Positions 39,464 through 48,515 of a stretch of DNA of 64,000 bases are shown piece by piece (within the stretch, counting starts at the first letter, position 1; each line of letters opens with the position of its first letter). Source of the stretch: Vicinamibacterales bacterium (GTDB lineage: Bacteria; Acidobacteriota; Vicinamibacteria; Vicinamibacterales; UBA2999). The stretch covers positions 1-64,000 of the forward strand of contig JBAZYO010000003.1 of assembly GCA_041659285.1 (NCBI GenBank). Reading direction: 5' to 3'. Both the position numbers and the translations under genes were made by a program. The notes beneath the pieces were generated by a model that was not told where the DNA came from, made no database searches, and saw nothing but the letters and a program-made list of their open reading frames with translations.

Positions 39464-40897
39464 ATGAAGCAAGCCAATAAACCGGTATTCGTCTGCCAGG
39501 AGTGCGGCACCCAGCAGCCCAAGTGGCAGGGCAAGTGCCACGACTGCGGCGCGTTCAACTCGTTCGTGGAGGAACGGGTGGTCGAGCCGAGCGCCGGCCC
39601 GACCGAGCATCGCTACTCGACGCTCGGGGTGGTCTCGCACGGCGCCAAGAAGTACGCCGACATCGAGGCCTCGGACGCCGATCGCCTCACCACCGGCATC
39701 AACGAATTCGATCGCGTGCTGGGCGGCGGCATCGTGCCGGGGTCGCTGATGCTGCTCGGCGGCGAGCCCGGCATCGGCAAGTCCACCCTGCTCCTGCAGG
39801 CGGCGGCCAACTTCGCCAACACCTTCGGCCCGGTGCTCTACGCGTCGGGCGAGGAGTCCGAGCACCAGATCAAGTCGCGCGGCGATCGCCTCGGCGTCGG
39901 TGACGCGCCGCTCTACCTGCTCGCCGAGACCTGCATCGAGCGCATCCTCGAGGAAGTCGGCCGCGTCAAGCCGGCACTCCTGATCGTCGACTCGGTGCAG
40001 ACGGTGTTCTCGCTGAAGTTCCAGTCGGCGCCCGGCAGCATTGGCCAGGTCCGCGAGGCGGCGACGCAGTTCCTGTTCATGGCCAAGGGTCACAACATTC
40101 CGACCTTCCTGGTTGGCCACGTCACCAAGGACGGCAACATCGCGGGCCCCAAGGCGCTCGAGCACGTCGTCGACACGGTGCTCTACTTCGAAGGCGAGCG
40201 GCATCACTCGCACCGCGTCGTGCGCGCGGTCAAGAACCGGTTCGGCGCCATCAGCGAGCTCGGCGTGTTCGAGATGACCGGCGCCGGGCTGCGGCCGGTG
40301 GCGAACCCGTCGGCGATGTTCCTGGCCGAGCGACCCACGGCGACGCCCGGCTCCGCCGTGCTGTGCTGCCTCGAAGGCTCGCGTCCGCTCCTGGTCGAGG
40401 TGCAGGCTCTCGTCAGCACCAGCAGCTACGGCACCTCGCGCCGCATGGCGGTGGGCATCGACCAGAACCGGCTGTCGCTTCTGCTCGCCGTGCTCGAAAA
40501 GCGCGCCGGCCTCCACCTGGTGTCGGACGATGTGTTCGTGAACATCGCCGGCGGCATGAGCATCGACGAGCCGGCGGTGGACCTCGGCATCGTCGCGGCC
40601 GTCGGATCCAGCTTGCGGAACCGCCCGGTGGCCACCGGCACGGCGGTGTTCGGCGAAGTCGGCCTCGGCGGCGAGATCCGCGGCGTGGCCCAGGCCAACC
40701 TGCGGATCCGCGAGGCCGAACAAATGGGCTTCACCCGCATCGTCCTGCCGGCGTCGAACATCGACGCGAGTGAAGAAGCGGGCAAGGCTGACCGCCTCGG
40801 CCAAGGCTTCGGCGAGTCCACCGAAGCGCAAAGCGCGAAGGTGGAACTGGTCGGCGTCCGCTCGGTCGGCGAGGCGCTCGACATGCTCCTTGCTTGA
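39464..40897 (+). CDS. radA: DNA repair protein RadA
   Basis: Recombination helicase for branch migration. The 477-aa product has the N-terminal zinc finger VCQECGTQQPKWQGKCHDCG, Walker A GGEPGIGKSTLL, the RadA-specific VKNRFGAISELGVFEM and a C-terminal Lon-like domain (DEPAVDLGIVAAVGSS). Normal length. The linker near residues 425-460 is Lys/Ala/Glu-rich. Confidence 0.96.
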   Translation: MKQANKPVFVCQECGTQQPKWQGKCHDCGAFNSFVEERVVEPSAGPTEHRYSTLGVVSHGAKKYADIEASDADRLTTGINEFDRVLGGGIVPGSLMLLGGEPGIGKSTLLLQAAANFANTFGPVLYASGEESEHQIKSRGDRLGVGDAPLYLLAETCIERILEEVGRVKPALLIVDSVQTVFSLKFQSAPGSIGQVREAATQFLFMAKGHNIPTFLVGHVTKDGNIAGPKALEHVVDTVLYFEGERHHSHRVVRAVKNRFGAISELGVFEMTGAGLRPVANPSAMFLAERPTATPGSAVLCCLEGSRPLLVEVQALVSTSSYGTSRRMAVGIDQNRLSLLLAVLEKRAGLHLVSDDVFVNIAGGMSIDEPAVDLGIVAAVGSSLRNRPVATGTAVFGEVGLGGEIRGVAQANLRIREAEQMGFTRIVLPASNIDASEEAGKADRLGQGFGESTEAQSAKVELVGVRSVGEALDMLLA

Positions 40898-40934
40898 CCT
40901 TGCTACCCAAGCGGTTCTAAGGTTGCCGGATACT

Positions 40935-40952
40935 CCCCGCGGTTTCGCGGGG
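40935..40952 (+). promoter_or_regulatory. GC hairpin covering the ribosome-binding region of the PIN/TRAM gene
   Basis: CCCCGCG-GTTT-CGCGGGG forms a seven-pair all-GC stem ending 7 nt before the ATG at 40960, exactly where a Shine-Dalgarno sequence would be. No U-run follows, so it is not an intrinsic terminator. It could restrict initiation or be the base of a radA transcript end. Confidence 0.6.
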
Positions 40953-40959
40953 CCTTGAT

Positions 40960-42048
40960 ATGGCCTGGTTCATACTCGCGCGGCTTGCATTCATCGCGGC
41001 GGTCGCCACTTCCGCATTCATGTTGCGGCCGATGGGGAGCGATCCGCTCCTCAACGTCGGGTTTGGCGTCGCCCTGGCGGCGCTGTCGGTCGGCTTCGAG
41101 TGGCAGTTGCGCCACACCGCGGTCACCCTCATCATCGGGGCGTTCATCGGCGGCGCCGTCGGCCTGCTCCTCGCCAAGGGCATCAGCGCGGCGCTGTTCT
41201 GGATTGACCACGGCGACCCGCGCGTCGCCTTCCTTCACAGCTTCATCCTGCTGGTGTTCCCGTACATCGGCGTGGTGCTCGGCGGGCGCAAGGGCGAGTG
41301 GCTCGAGCCGTCGCGGTTGATGACGCTGTTCCACACCGCCGGCCCTGACCGGCACTACAAGATTCTCGACACCTCGGTGATCATCGACGGCCGCATTGCC
41401 GACCTGTGCGAAACCGGTTTCATCGACGGCGCCATGGTCATCCCGCAGTTCGTGCTGAAGGAGCTGCAGATGGTGGCCGATTCGTCGGATTCGATGAAGC
41501 GGAACCGCGGCCGCCGCGGCCTCGACATCCTGCAGAAGATCCAGAAGATGGCCGGCATCGACGTGGTGATCTCCGACGTGGACTTCCCCGATGTGCGCGA
41601 AGTCGATCTCAAGCTGATCGAACTGGCGCGCACCCTGTCGGGCAAGATCGTCACCAACGACTTCAACCTCAACAAGGTGGCGCAACTGCGCGGCGTCGCC
41701 GTGCTCAACATCAACGAGCTGGCCAACGCCCTCAAGCCGGTGGTGCTGCCGGGCGAGGTCATGAAGGTCTTCATCCTCAAGGAAGGCAAGGAATACAACC
41801 AGGGCGTCGCCTACCTGGACGATGGCACCATGGTGGTCGTGGACAACGCGCGCAAGATGATCAGCAAGACCATCGACATCGTCGTGACCAGCGTGCTGCA
41901 GACCACGGCCGGGAAGATGATCTTCGGGCGCTACCTCGAGCCGGGCGGCTCACCGGCCCCGGCCCTCCGGCCCGCGCAAGCCGCCACGCCGGCGTCGTCG
42001 CTGCAGGCCGTGGTGTCGCCGTCCCCGATCGTCGCCAAAGATCACTAG
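40960..42048 (+). CDS. PIN/TRAM-domain membrane protein (YacL-like)
   Basis: A 362-aa protein with four predicted N-terminal membrane helices (about residues 1-110), a PIN nuclease-like domain (KILDTSVIIDGRIADL, IVTNDFNLNKVAQLRGV) and a C-terminal TRAM RNA-binding domain (KEGKEYNQGVAYLDDGTMVV). Same architecture as B. subtilis YacL, which also follows radA. Probably a membrane-anchored RNase; function unproven. Confidence 0.93.
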   Translation: MAWFILARLAFIAAVATSAFMLRPMGSDPLLNVGFGVALAALSVGFEWQLRHTAVTLIIGAFIGGAVGLLLAKGISAALFWIDHGDPRVAFLHSFILLVFPYIGVVLGGRKGEWLEPSRLMTLFHTAGPDRHYKILDTSVIIDGRIADLCETGFIDGAMVIPQFVLKELQMVADSSDSMKRNRGRRGLDILQKIQKMAGIDVVISDVDFPDVREVDLKLIELARTLSGKIVTNDFNLNKVAQLRGVAVLNINELANALKPVVLPGEVMKVFILKEGKEYNQGVAYLDDGTMVVVDNARKMISKTIDIVVTSVLQTTAGKMIFGRYLEPGGSPAPALRPAQAATPASSLQAVVSPSPIVAKDH

Positions 42049-42073
42049 ATCGCCAAATCACCAAATCACCACA

Positions 42074-42883
42074 TTGTCGTTCCATTTACTCCGCACGATC
42101 CTCTGGCTGATCCCGACGATCGCCGTCTATACCGTCGTGCTCGGCATCGCCTCGATTACCTCGAGCTTCTTCGATCGGCGCGGCCACTTCGCGCACGGGT
42201 GCGCGCGGGCGTGGTCGTGGCTCATCCTGGCGACCACCGGCGTGGACGTCACGGTCAAGGGCCTGGACCGGCTGGTGCCGGGCAAGACCTACGTGTTCGT
42301 GGCGAATCACCAGAGCATCTACGACATCCCGGTGCTGTTCTGGTCAATCCCGTTTCAGCTCCGCATCATCGCGAAAGAATCGCTCGGCAGCTTTCCCATG
42401 CTGGGGCCGCACCTGAAGCGCACCGGTCACATGCTGGTGGACCGCAGCCGGCCCGACAAGGCCGGGATCTTCGGGTGGGCGAGCCGGCTCACGTCCAACG
42501 GCCTGTCGCTGATCGTGTTCCCCGAGGGCACGCGCAGCGGCGACGGCATGATGGGGAAGTTCAAGGGCGGCAGCATCATGCTGGCGATGCAGGCGGGCCT
42601 GCCGCTGGTCCCGATCTCCGTCGTTGGCAGCCGGCACGTGATGAAAAAGGGTGAGCTCACCACCCGGCCCGGGCACGTCACGCTGATCGTGCACGAGCCG
42701 ATTGCGCCGGCCGCCACCCTCGAGCCGTCGGCCGCCCAGGTCCGCGAGCTGGCCGATCAGGTGCGCGAGGTGATTCGCCCCGCCGTGGAAGCCGAGGCGT
42801 CGCGCACGCGGCCGGAGGCCGGTGGCGCGACGTCGCGCCGAAGCTCGGACGGTTCAGGAGCGAAGGCGGACTTGGGTGGCTGA
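42074..42883 (+). CDS. plsC: 1-acyl-sn-glycerol-3-phosphate acyltransferase
   Basis: Makes phosphatidic acid. The 269-aa product, from a TTG start, has an N-terminal membrane helix, the catalytic NHQSIYD (NHx4D box), the FPEGTRS motif and VPISVVGSRHV. The C-terminal 30 residues are low-complexity (Ser/Arg/Gly). It overlaps the B3/B4 gene by 8 bp. Confidence 0.93.
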   Translation: MSFHLLRTILWLIPTIAVYTVVLGIASITSSFFDRRGHFAHGCARAWSWLILATTGVDVTVKGLDRLVPGKTYVFVANHQSIYDIPVLFWSIPFQLRIIAKESLGSFPMLGPHLKRTGHMLVDRSRPDKAGIFGWASRLTSNGLSLIVFPEGTRSGDGMMGKFKGGSIMLAMQAGLPLVPISVVGSRHVMKKGELTTRPGHVTLIVHEPIAPAATLEPSAAQVRELADQVREVIRPAVEAEASRTRPEAGGATSRRSSDGSGAKADLGG

Positions 42884-43514
42884 ATTCACCCTGGCGTCAG
42901 ACGTAGCGGGCATCGTGCGGCCGGGGCTCCTGTGGTGGACCGGCGCCACGGTGGTGTCGCACGAACACCGGCTCGATCCGCTGCTGGCCGAGGCCGAGGC
43001 GCGCGTTCGGCTGTCGCCGCCGGCCGAGTCGGCCGCGGTCCGCACCATGTACAAGCGCGTCGGCATCGATCCCACCAAGACGCGGCCGTCGAACGAGGCG
43101 CTGCTGCGCCGCGTGCGCAAGGGCGACACCATGCCGCGGATCAACTCGCTGGTGGACATCGTTAACTGGTGCTCGCTCGAGTTCCAGTTGCCGTACGGCC
43201 TTTACGATCTCTCGAAGGTCGTTGGTCCGGTCACCATGCGCCTGGGCGCGGCAGGGGAGTCGTACGCGGGCATTCGCAAGGACGATGTGAATGTGGGCGG
43301 CCGGATCACGATGGCCGACAGCGTGGGCGCGTTCGGGAACCCGACCTCGGATTCGGCGCGCACGATGGTGACGACTGCCACCACCGAGGCGCTGGTGGTG
43401 GTCTACGCGCCTGCGGAGATCGCTCCAGCGCAGATGCAGCGCGTGCTCGACATCACGGCAAGCCGCATTGCCGATATTGCCGGTGGCCGCGAAACCGCGC
43501 GACTGGCGTCCTAA
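42876..43514 (+). CDS. B3/B4 tRNA-binding-domain protein
   Basis: A 212-aa protein resembling the B3/B4 editing domain of phenylalanyl-tRNA synthetase beta chains: RVGIDPTKTRPSNEALLRRV, then INSLVDIVNWCSLEFQLPYGLYDL. Stand-alone copies are thought to be trans-editing or tRNA-binding factors; specificity is unknown. The GTG start overlaps the plsC stop by 8 bp. Confidence 0.85.
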   Translation: MAEFTLASDVAGIVRPGLLWWTGATVVSHEHRLDPLLAEAEARVRLSPPAESAAVRTMYKRVGIDPTKTRPSNEALLRRVRKGDTMPRINSLVDIVNWCSLEFQLPYGLYDLSKVVGPVTMRLGAAGESYAGIRKDDVNVGGRITMADSVGAFGNPTSDSARTMVTTATTEALVVVYAPAEIAPAQMQRVLDITASRIADIAGGRETARLAS

Positions 43515-43616
43515 GACAGCCACCGATTACACCGATTTCACCAGCGACGCGAAGCGTCGCTCGGCGAACTGGTGTCCTGCGAGTCGCGCGGGAGTGAATC
43601 GGCGTAATCTGCGGCC
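43515..43616. repeat. Intergenic repeat-family sequence with hairpin
   Basis: This 102-bp convergent gap has CACCGATTACACCGATTTCACC, a perfect hairpin AGCGACGC-GAA-GCGTCGCT (43543-43561) and, on the minus strand, GGGCCGCAGATTACGCCGAT. The last is shared with the nuoK-nuoL spacer. The hairpin has no U-run but may end transcripts from both sides. Confidence 0.5.
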
Positions 43617-45725
43617 CTAGTTTGACCGGTGCTTGAGCTTCCGGTTGAAGAACTCGGCGGCTGCTTTGTAGCCGCGAACCCAGTTCTGGTGTCGCAGAAA
43701 GTCGTGGACTTCGTCTGGGAACACGAGCTGCTCGACATCCACGCCCCGCTTGCGCAGCGCGATGATCAGGTTGATCGACTCGATGAACGAGACGTTGCGG
43801 TCGTCGTCGCCGTGGATGAGCAGCACCGGCGACTTCCAGCCATCGACGCTCGCCATCGGTGACGAGGCGAAGGCGCGGCGCGAGAAGTCCGGATCATCGA
43901 GCACGTTGTAGTCGGGTTGAAACGTGCGGATGCCCTGGTTCCAGTCGTGCACGCCGTGGAAGTCGACGCCGGCGGCGAACAGGTTCGAGGCGCGCGACAG
44001 GCCCATTGCGGTGAGGTAGCCGCCGTAAGAGCCGCCCCACAGCCCGATGCGGGACGGATCCACGTCAGGCCGGCTCTTCATGTAGAGGCCGGCCCCCATC
44101 ACGTCGTTGAACTCGGCGCCGCCGGAGGCGCCGAAGTTCAGCGCTTCGCGGAACTCGAGGCCGTAGCCGATGCCGCTGCGGTAGTTCACCGACAGCACCA
44201 CGTAGCCCTGGCTCGCCAGCCACTGGTTCATCGCATAGGCGTTCCGGTAGTAGTAGTTGTAGTGCCAGCCGAGCAGCATCTGCCGGCGCGAGCCGCCGTG
44301 GAAGAAGATCAGGCCGGGGCGCTTCTCGCCGGCCTTGAGGTCGCGCGGCACGAACAGCTGCGCGTGGATGGGCATGCCGTCGGTGGCGGTCACCATCACC
44401 GGTTGCGGTTCCACCAATTGCTTCGCGGGATACGAATCCGGCGGCATCGTCTCGGCCAGCGAGTGGCCGGCGCCGGCCGGGTTCACCACCAGCACCTGCG
44501 GTGGCATCATCCAGTCGGAATGCAGCATCGCCGTCTGGCCATCGCTCGTGACCGACGGCTGCCAGCTGATGCCGGCCTTCGTGATCGCCACCGGTTTCGC
44601 CGAACCGTCAACGGGCACCGTCCACACGCGCCGGCGATCGATGTCGTCCTGGTTCGAGTTGTAGACCATCCGCGAGCCGTCTGGACTCAGGCTTACGTAC
44701 TCAACCTCGAACTCGCCGGGCGTGAGCAGCGTGGCCTGGCCGCCCTTGGCCGGAACCGAATAGAGGTGGAGCCAGCCGTCCTTTTCCCAGGGGAACACCA
44801 GGCGATCGCCCGCGCCCCAATGCACCTGGCTGTCGGCGACCACGCCCTGGAAGGCGCTGCCGTAGCCCTTAGTGGCCTTCCACACCTCGCGCGCCTGTCC
44901 GGACTTCACGTCGGCCACGCGCAGCGACCACGGCTCATCCACGTCGCGGCGGGGCGAGAACATTCGCGCGCGCGGTGCGGCGGCCTGCCGGATCCAAGCG
45001 AGGCGCGATCCATCCGGTGACCATGCGGCGTTGACGTCGCGGTCGAGCGACGGGTCGAGGTAGTGCAAGTCGCGGCCGGCGAGCGTGAACACGCCGGTGT
45101 AGCTGTGCGTGCCGCGGCCGCTGGTGAAGGCGAGCATCGATCCGTCCGGCGACCACGCCAGGCCCGACGCGGAACCGCGCGCGTTCACCAGCTGCGCCGG
45201 CTTGTCGTCCGGCGAGGCGAGGTCCACGCTCCAGATCTGTCCGCGCGACACCCACGCCACGCGCTGGCCGCGCGGCGACGCGGCCGGACCGTTGCCGGGC
45301 CCGAGACGGCGCGGCGCTCCGCCATCGATCGCGACGGCGTAGACCGCCTGGTCCGTTCCGTCCTGCAACTGCGCTGGGTTCGGCGACTCGCCCTGTCGAT
45401 TGGCGCCGTCACCGCGCACATACACCAGGGTCTTGCCGTCACTAGTGAAGCCCGGCTCGGTGATCCACAGCCCGCTATCGCCGGTGTCGGCCGTCACCGC
45501 GCGGGCCTTGTGATCCGGTGGATCGGCCACCCACAGGTTGTGCACGCCGCTGTTGCTCGACACCCAGGCAATGCGGCCGCCGGTGGGCGCGGCGATGAGG
45601 TCGGTTTCGAACGACGTCTCCATCAGTGCGTCGATCGACACGGACGAGGCCGGCTGCGCCCAGGTCAGCGTACCGAGGGCGACGATCAGCACGAGTCCCG
45701 AGAGGAAGGTGAGGGTACGGTTCAT
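43617..45725 (-). CDS. Secreted S9-family prolyl oligopeptidase-like peptidase
   Basis: A 702-aa protein with a signal peptide (TFLSGLVLIVALGTLTWA), an N-terminal beta-propeller with TolB-like WSPDGS and LSPDGSRMVY blades (residues about 30-430) and a C-terminal alpha/beta-hydrolase peptidase domain. Catalytic Ser is in LWGGSYGGYLTAMGL, Asp in HGDDDRNVSF and His in PDEVHDFLRH. Like DPP4 and acylaminoacyl peptidases it probably trims peptides in the periplasm. ATG 45725 has GGAG upstream; a GTG three codons earlier is possible. Confidence 0.92.
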   Translation of the reverse strand: MNRTLTFLSGLVLIVALGTLTWAQPASSVSIDALMETSFETDLIAAPTGGRIAWVSSNSGVHNLWVADPPDHKARAVTADTGDSGLWITEPGFTSDGKTLVYVRGDGANRQGESPNPAQLQDGTDQAVYAVAIDGGAPRRLGPGNGPAASPRGQRVAWVSRGQIWSVDLASPDDKPAQLVNARGSASGLAWSPDGSMLAFTSGRGTHSYTGVFTLAGRDLHYLDPSLDRDVNAAWSPDGSRLAWIRQAAAPRARMFSPRRDVDEPWSLRVADVKSGQAREVWKATKGYGSAFQGVVADSQVHWGAGDRLVFPWEKDGWLHLYSVPAKGGQATLLTPGEFEVEYVSLSPDGSRMVYNSNQDDIDRRRVWTVPVDGSAKPVAITKAGISWQPSVTSDGQTAMLHSDWMMPPQVLVVNPAGAGHSLAETMPPDSYPAKQLVEPQPVMVTATDGMPIHAQLFVPRDLKAGEKRPGLIFFHGGSRRQMLLGWHYNYYYRNAYAMNQWLASQGYVVLSVNYRSGIGYGLEFREALNFGASGGAEFNDVMGAGLYMKSRPDVDPSRIGLWGGSYGGYLTAMGLSRASNLFAAGVDFHGVHDWNQGIRTFQPDYNVLDDPDFSRRAFASSPMASVDGWKSPVLLIHGDDDRNVSFIESINLIIALRKRGVDVEQLVFPDEVHDFLRHQNWVRGYKAAAEFFNRKLKHRSN

Positions 45726-45747
45726 GACGGTCACTCCAGTTGGTCGG

Positions 45748-47291
45748 CTACTTCTCGGCGTCCAGTTCCTGGCTCCACAGCCGCTCGTTCTTCAGGTTCC
45801 ACAGCGCCGCCGTCATCCGCCGCGTGCGCGGGTCGATGGTCAGCGTGCCGAAAAACTGAAGGCCTTCACTGGGCGGTCGGTTCGGCTTCATGCCCGCGGG
45901 CGGGCTGTTGAACACCTGGGTGCAGCCGAAGGTAGGGTCCGCGGCGTTGGGTCCGAACGTGCCCGCATGGAGCGGCCCTCCCACGAATTCCCAGAACGGC
46001 GTGAAGTCCTTGAACACCGCCGCCTTCGCATCGTAAAAGTGCGCGGCGGAGTAGTGCACGTCCGCCGTCACCCACACCACGTTCCGCACGCGCTGCCGGC
46101 GAATAAACGACAGCAGGTCGGCGATCTCGAGTTCGCGGCCGAGCGGCCCGCCGGGGCCGTTGGCCCACGCTTCCCACGCCGGCACGCCGTTCACCTGCCC
46201 ATCGCCGACGAGCAGGCCGAGGGGCATGTCGCTGGCGATGATCTTCCACGTGGCGGTGGACGCGCCAAGGCCCTGCTTGAGCCACGCCACCTGCGCGTCG
46301 CCCATCATGCGCGTGGCGGGGCCCGCGGCTTCCTCACGGTTGGCGCCATTGGCGGCGCGATAGCTGCGCTGGTCGAGCACGAACACTTCGGCGACCGGCC
46401 CGTACCGGTAGGCGCGGTAGACGCGTTCCGCCTCGTCGGGATGCGATCGAATGGGCAGGTACTCGAACATGGCCCGCTTGGCGCGCGCCGCCAGCAGCGC
46501 GATGCTGCGCTCGGTGTAGCCGGGGCGTGCCGACAGGTCGGTGCCTGGGCTCCAGTTGTTGAGCACGTCGTGGTCGTCCCACTGCACCACCATCGGCACC
46601 TGGCTGTTGAAGGCGCGGGCGTGGGTGTCGAGCAGGTTGTAGGCGTAGTTGCCGCGGAACTCGTCCAGCGTCTCGGCGACCTTGCTCTTCGCCGGCGTCA
46701 TCACGTTCTTCCATACGGTGCCATCATCCAGCTTCACCTCAGGCTGCAACGGGCCGTCGGCGTAGATCATGTCGCCGGAGTGGATGAACAGGTCCGGGTG
46801 GTGCCGGGCCATGGTCTCGTAGAGGCGCAGGCCGCCGAAGTCGGGGTTGATGCCCCAGCCCTGGCCGACGACGTCGCCCGACCAGCAGATGGTGAGCGGT
46901 TGAGCGGCGGTGGGTGCGGCGCGAAATCGGCCGGTCACCGGCGCGCTGCGCAGCCCTGGGCGGGCGAGGTCGTCGAACCAGACCCGGTAGAAGACCGGCT
47001 CACCAGGCGTGAGGCCGCCGAGGTCGAGTTTGGCGGTGAGGCCGGTGGTTGCGAGCGCGGCCGGACCTTCGATCAGGCGCGGCGACGTGAAGCGCTCGTC
47101 GCGCGCGATCTCCACCATCATTCGCGCCGGGCGATCGGCCGCGCTCCACAGCATTGCGCGGGTCGGCGTGACGTCGCCCACCTGCACGCCGCCGGGCATC
47201 GCCGGGCCGGCCGATTCCTGGAGCACGCGGCTCATCACGGCGGGGCGGCGAACAGCCCTGACGCCGTACTGAGAAACGACCGTCGATTCAT
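45748..47291 (-). CDS. phoD: PhoD-family alkaline phosphatase, Tat signal out of frame
   Basis: Metallophosphatase/phosphodiesterase of the PhoD family: SGDVVGQGWGINPDFGG, FIHSGDMIYADGP, VVQWDDHDVLNNW, VVWVTADVHYSAAHF are metal-site blocks. The main frame starts at a GTG (47238) without a leader. A second frame from ATG 47291 encodes a Tat leader, MNRRSFLSTASGLFAAP, then stops at 47235. Adding one C to the four-C run at 47242-47245 (minus strand) joins them into one protein of 514 aa. So the gene is either mis-assembled by one base or has lost export. Confidence 0.85.
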
Positions 47292-47301
47292 GTCGGCCTG
47301 C

Positions 47302-48447
47302 CTAGTCTTCCGGCGCGCCCGGCAGCAAGGGCTCGAGTTCGAGGACCTGCGCGCCGTTCTCGGTGCACACGGCGTACTTCGTCTCGCCGGCGTGATACAT
47401 CGCCAGACCCGCGTATTCGCCGCGCTTGTTCAGCACGAAGAAGCGGATGTTGTAGTTGGGATTGCCCTTCGAGTTGAGCAGCCGCGCCTCGACGGTGTTG
47501 GCGCGGATGCGCTTGAGCGCCTCCATTCCGGCGTCCTTCGGCGACAGGCCGCGCCGCATCCCCTCGACGATCAGGAACGACGACAGGTTGTAGAGGTTGG
47601 CCTCGCCGCGTCCGGTGGAGCCGGCCGCGCCGACTTCGTTGTCCACGTAGAGCCCGGCGCCGAGGATGGGCGAGTCGCCCGTGCGCCCCGGGATCTTCCA
47701 CGCCAGTCCGCTCGTGGTGGTGACGCCGCACAGGTCGCCGTTCGGCCCAATGGCGTCGCAGTTGATGGTGCCCCAGAAGCTGCCCTCGCGGATGAGGCCG
47801 TCGCGCACCATCGAGCGGCCGGCGGCGAGGCCGCGGGCCGCCAGGTCGCCGGGGTCCTTCTCGTGCCTCGGCTTGGGCTTCCGCGCATCGCCGTTAGGGT
47901 CGAGCCAGTGCTCCGGATCGACGCGTCGCTTCCACTCGCGCCACAGCTTGCGCGACTGGTCCGTGTTGAGGTCGTCCTCGATCTTGAACCCCATGGCCCG
48001 CGCGAACTGTTGCGCCCCGGCCCCCACCAGCAAGTGGTGATCGGTTTCGTCCATGACCGCCTTGGCCACGAGGGACGGCGTGCGGACGCCCTCGATGGCG
48101 GCCACGGCACCGGCGCGTTTCTTCGGGCCATGCATGCACGAGGCGTCGAGTTGAATCACGCCGTCGGCGTTGGGCAGCGCGCCGTAGCCGATGCCGGTCT
48201 CGAGCGGATCCAGCTCGGGGATGTTCACGCCGGCAATCAGCGCGTCGAGGACGTCCTGGCCCTCGGTGATCAGCCGGAAGGCGCGCTGCACCGCGTTCTC
48301 GGTGCCGCCGTTCTTGAATTCCCACCCCGAGTAGTCGGAGATCACCACGGGGCGCACCGTGCGCTGGATCAGGATCTCTGCCGAGAGCGGTGACGCCGCC
48401 GCCAGGGTGGCGGAAGCGGTTTTCACGAAGTCGCGTCTGGTGATCAT
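47302..48447 (-). CDS. N4-(beta-N-acetylglucosaminyl)-L-asparaginase-like Ntn hydrolase
   Basis: A 381-aa member of the glycosylasparaginase/isoaspartyl-peptidase family. It has a Tat leader (TRRDFVKTASATLAAA), GGTENAVQRAF, LDASCMHGPKKRAGAVAA and the autocleavage/nucleophile region GDLCGVTTTSGLAWKIPGR, where the first Thr becomes the new N-terminal catalytic residue. Probably periplasmic and active on glycoprotein-type or isoaspartyl amide bonds. It lies in a minus-strand trio of exported hydrolases with phoD (10 bp away) and the S9 peptidase. Confidence 0.9.
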   Translation of the reverse strand: MITRRDFVKTASATLAAASPLSAEILIQRTVRPVVISDYSGWEFKNGGTENAVQRAFRLITEGQDVLDALIAGVNIPELDPLETGIGYGALPNADGVIQLDASCMHGPKKRAGAVAAIEGVRTPSLVAKAVMDETDHHLLVGAGAQQFARAMGFKIEDDLNTDQSRKLWREWKRRVDPEHWLDPNGDARKPKPRHEKDPGDLAARGLAAGRSMVRDGLIREGSFWGTINCDAIGPNGDLCGVTTTSGLAWKIPGRTGDSPILGAGLYVDNEVGAAGSTGRGEANLYNLSSFLIVEGMRRGLSPKDAGMEALKRIRANTVEARLLNSKGNPNYNIRFFVLNKRGEYAGLAMYHAGETKYAVCTENGAQVLELEPLLPGAPED

Positions 48448-48498
48448 CGGTAATGCTCCCCGCCGCACACGGCGGCGGGCCCATGCTACCTCACGGAG

Positions 48499-48504
48499 TA
48501 CAAT
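48499..48504 (+). promoter_or_regulatory. -10 element upstream of ispDF
   Basis: TACAAT lies 11 nt before the ispDF ATG in the 68-bp gap between divergent genes. No Shine-Dalgarno sequence is present, so the transcript would have a leader of only a few bases. On the other strand the asparaginase leader contains a CCCGCCGC hairpin. Confidence 0.5.
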
Positions 48505-48515
48505 TCACCGTACCC

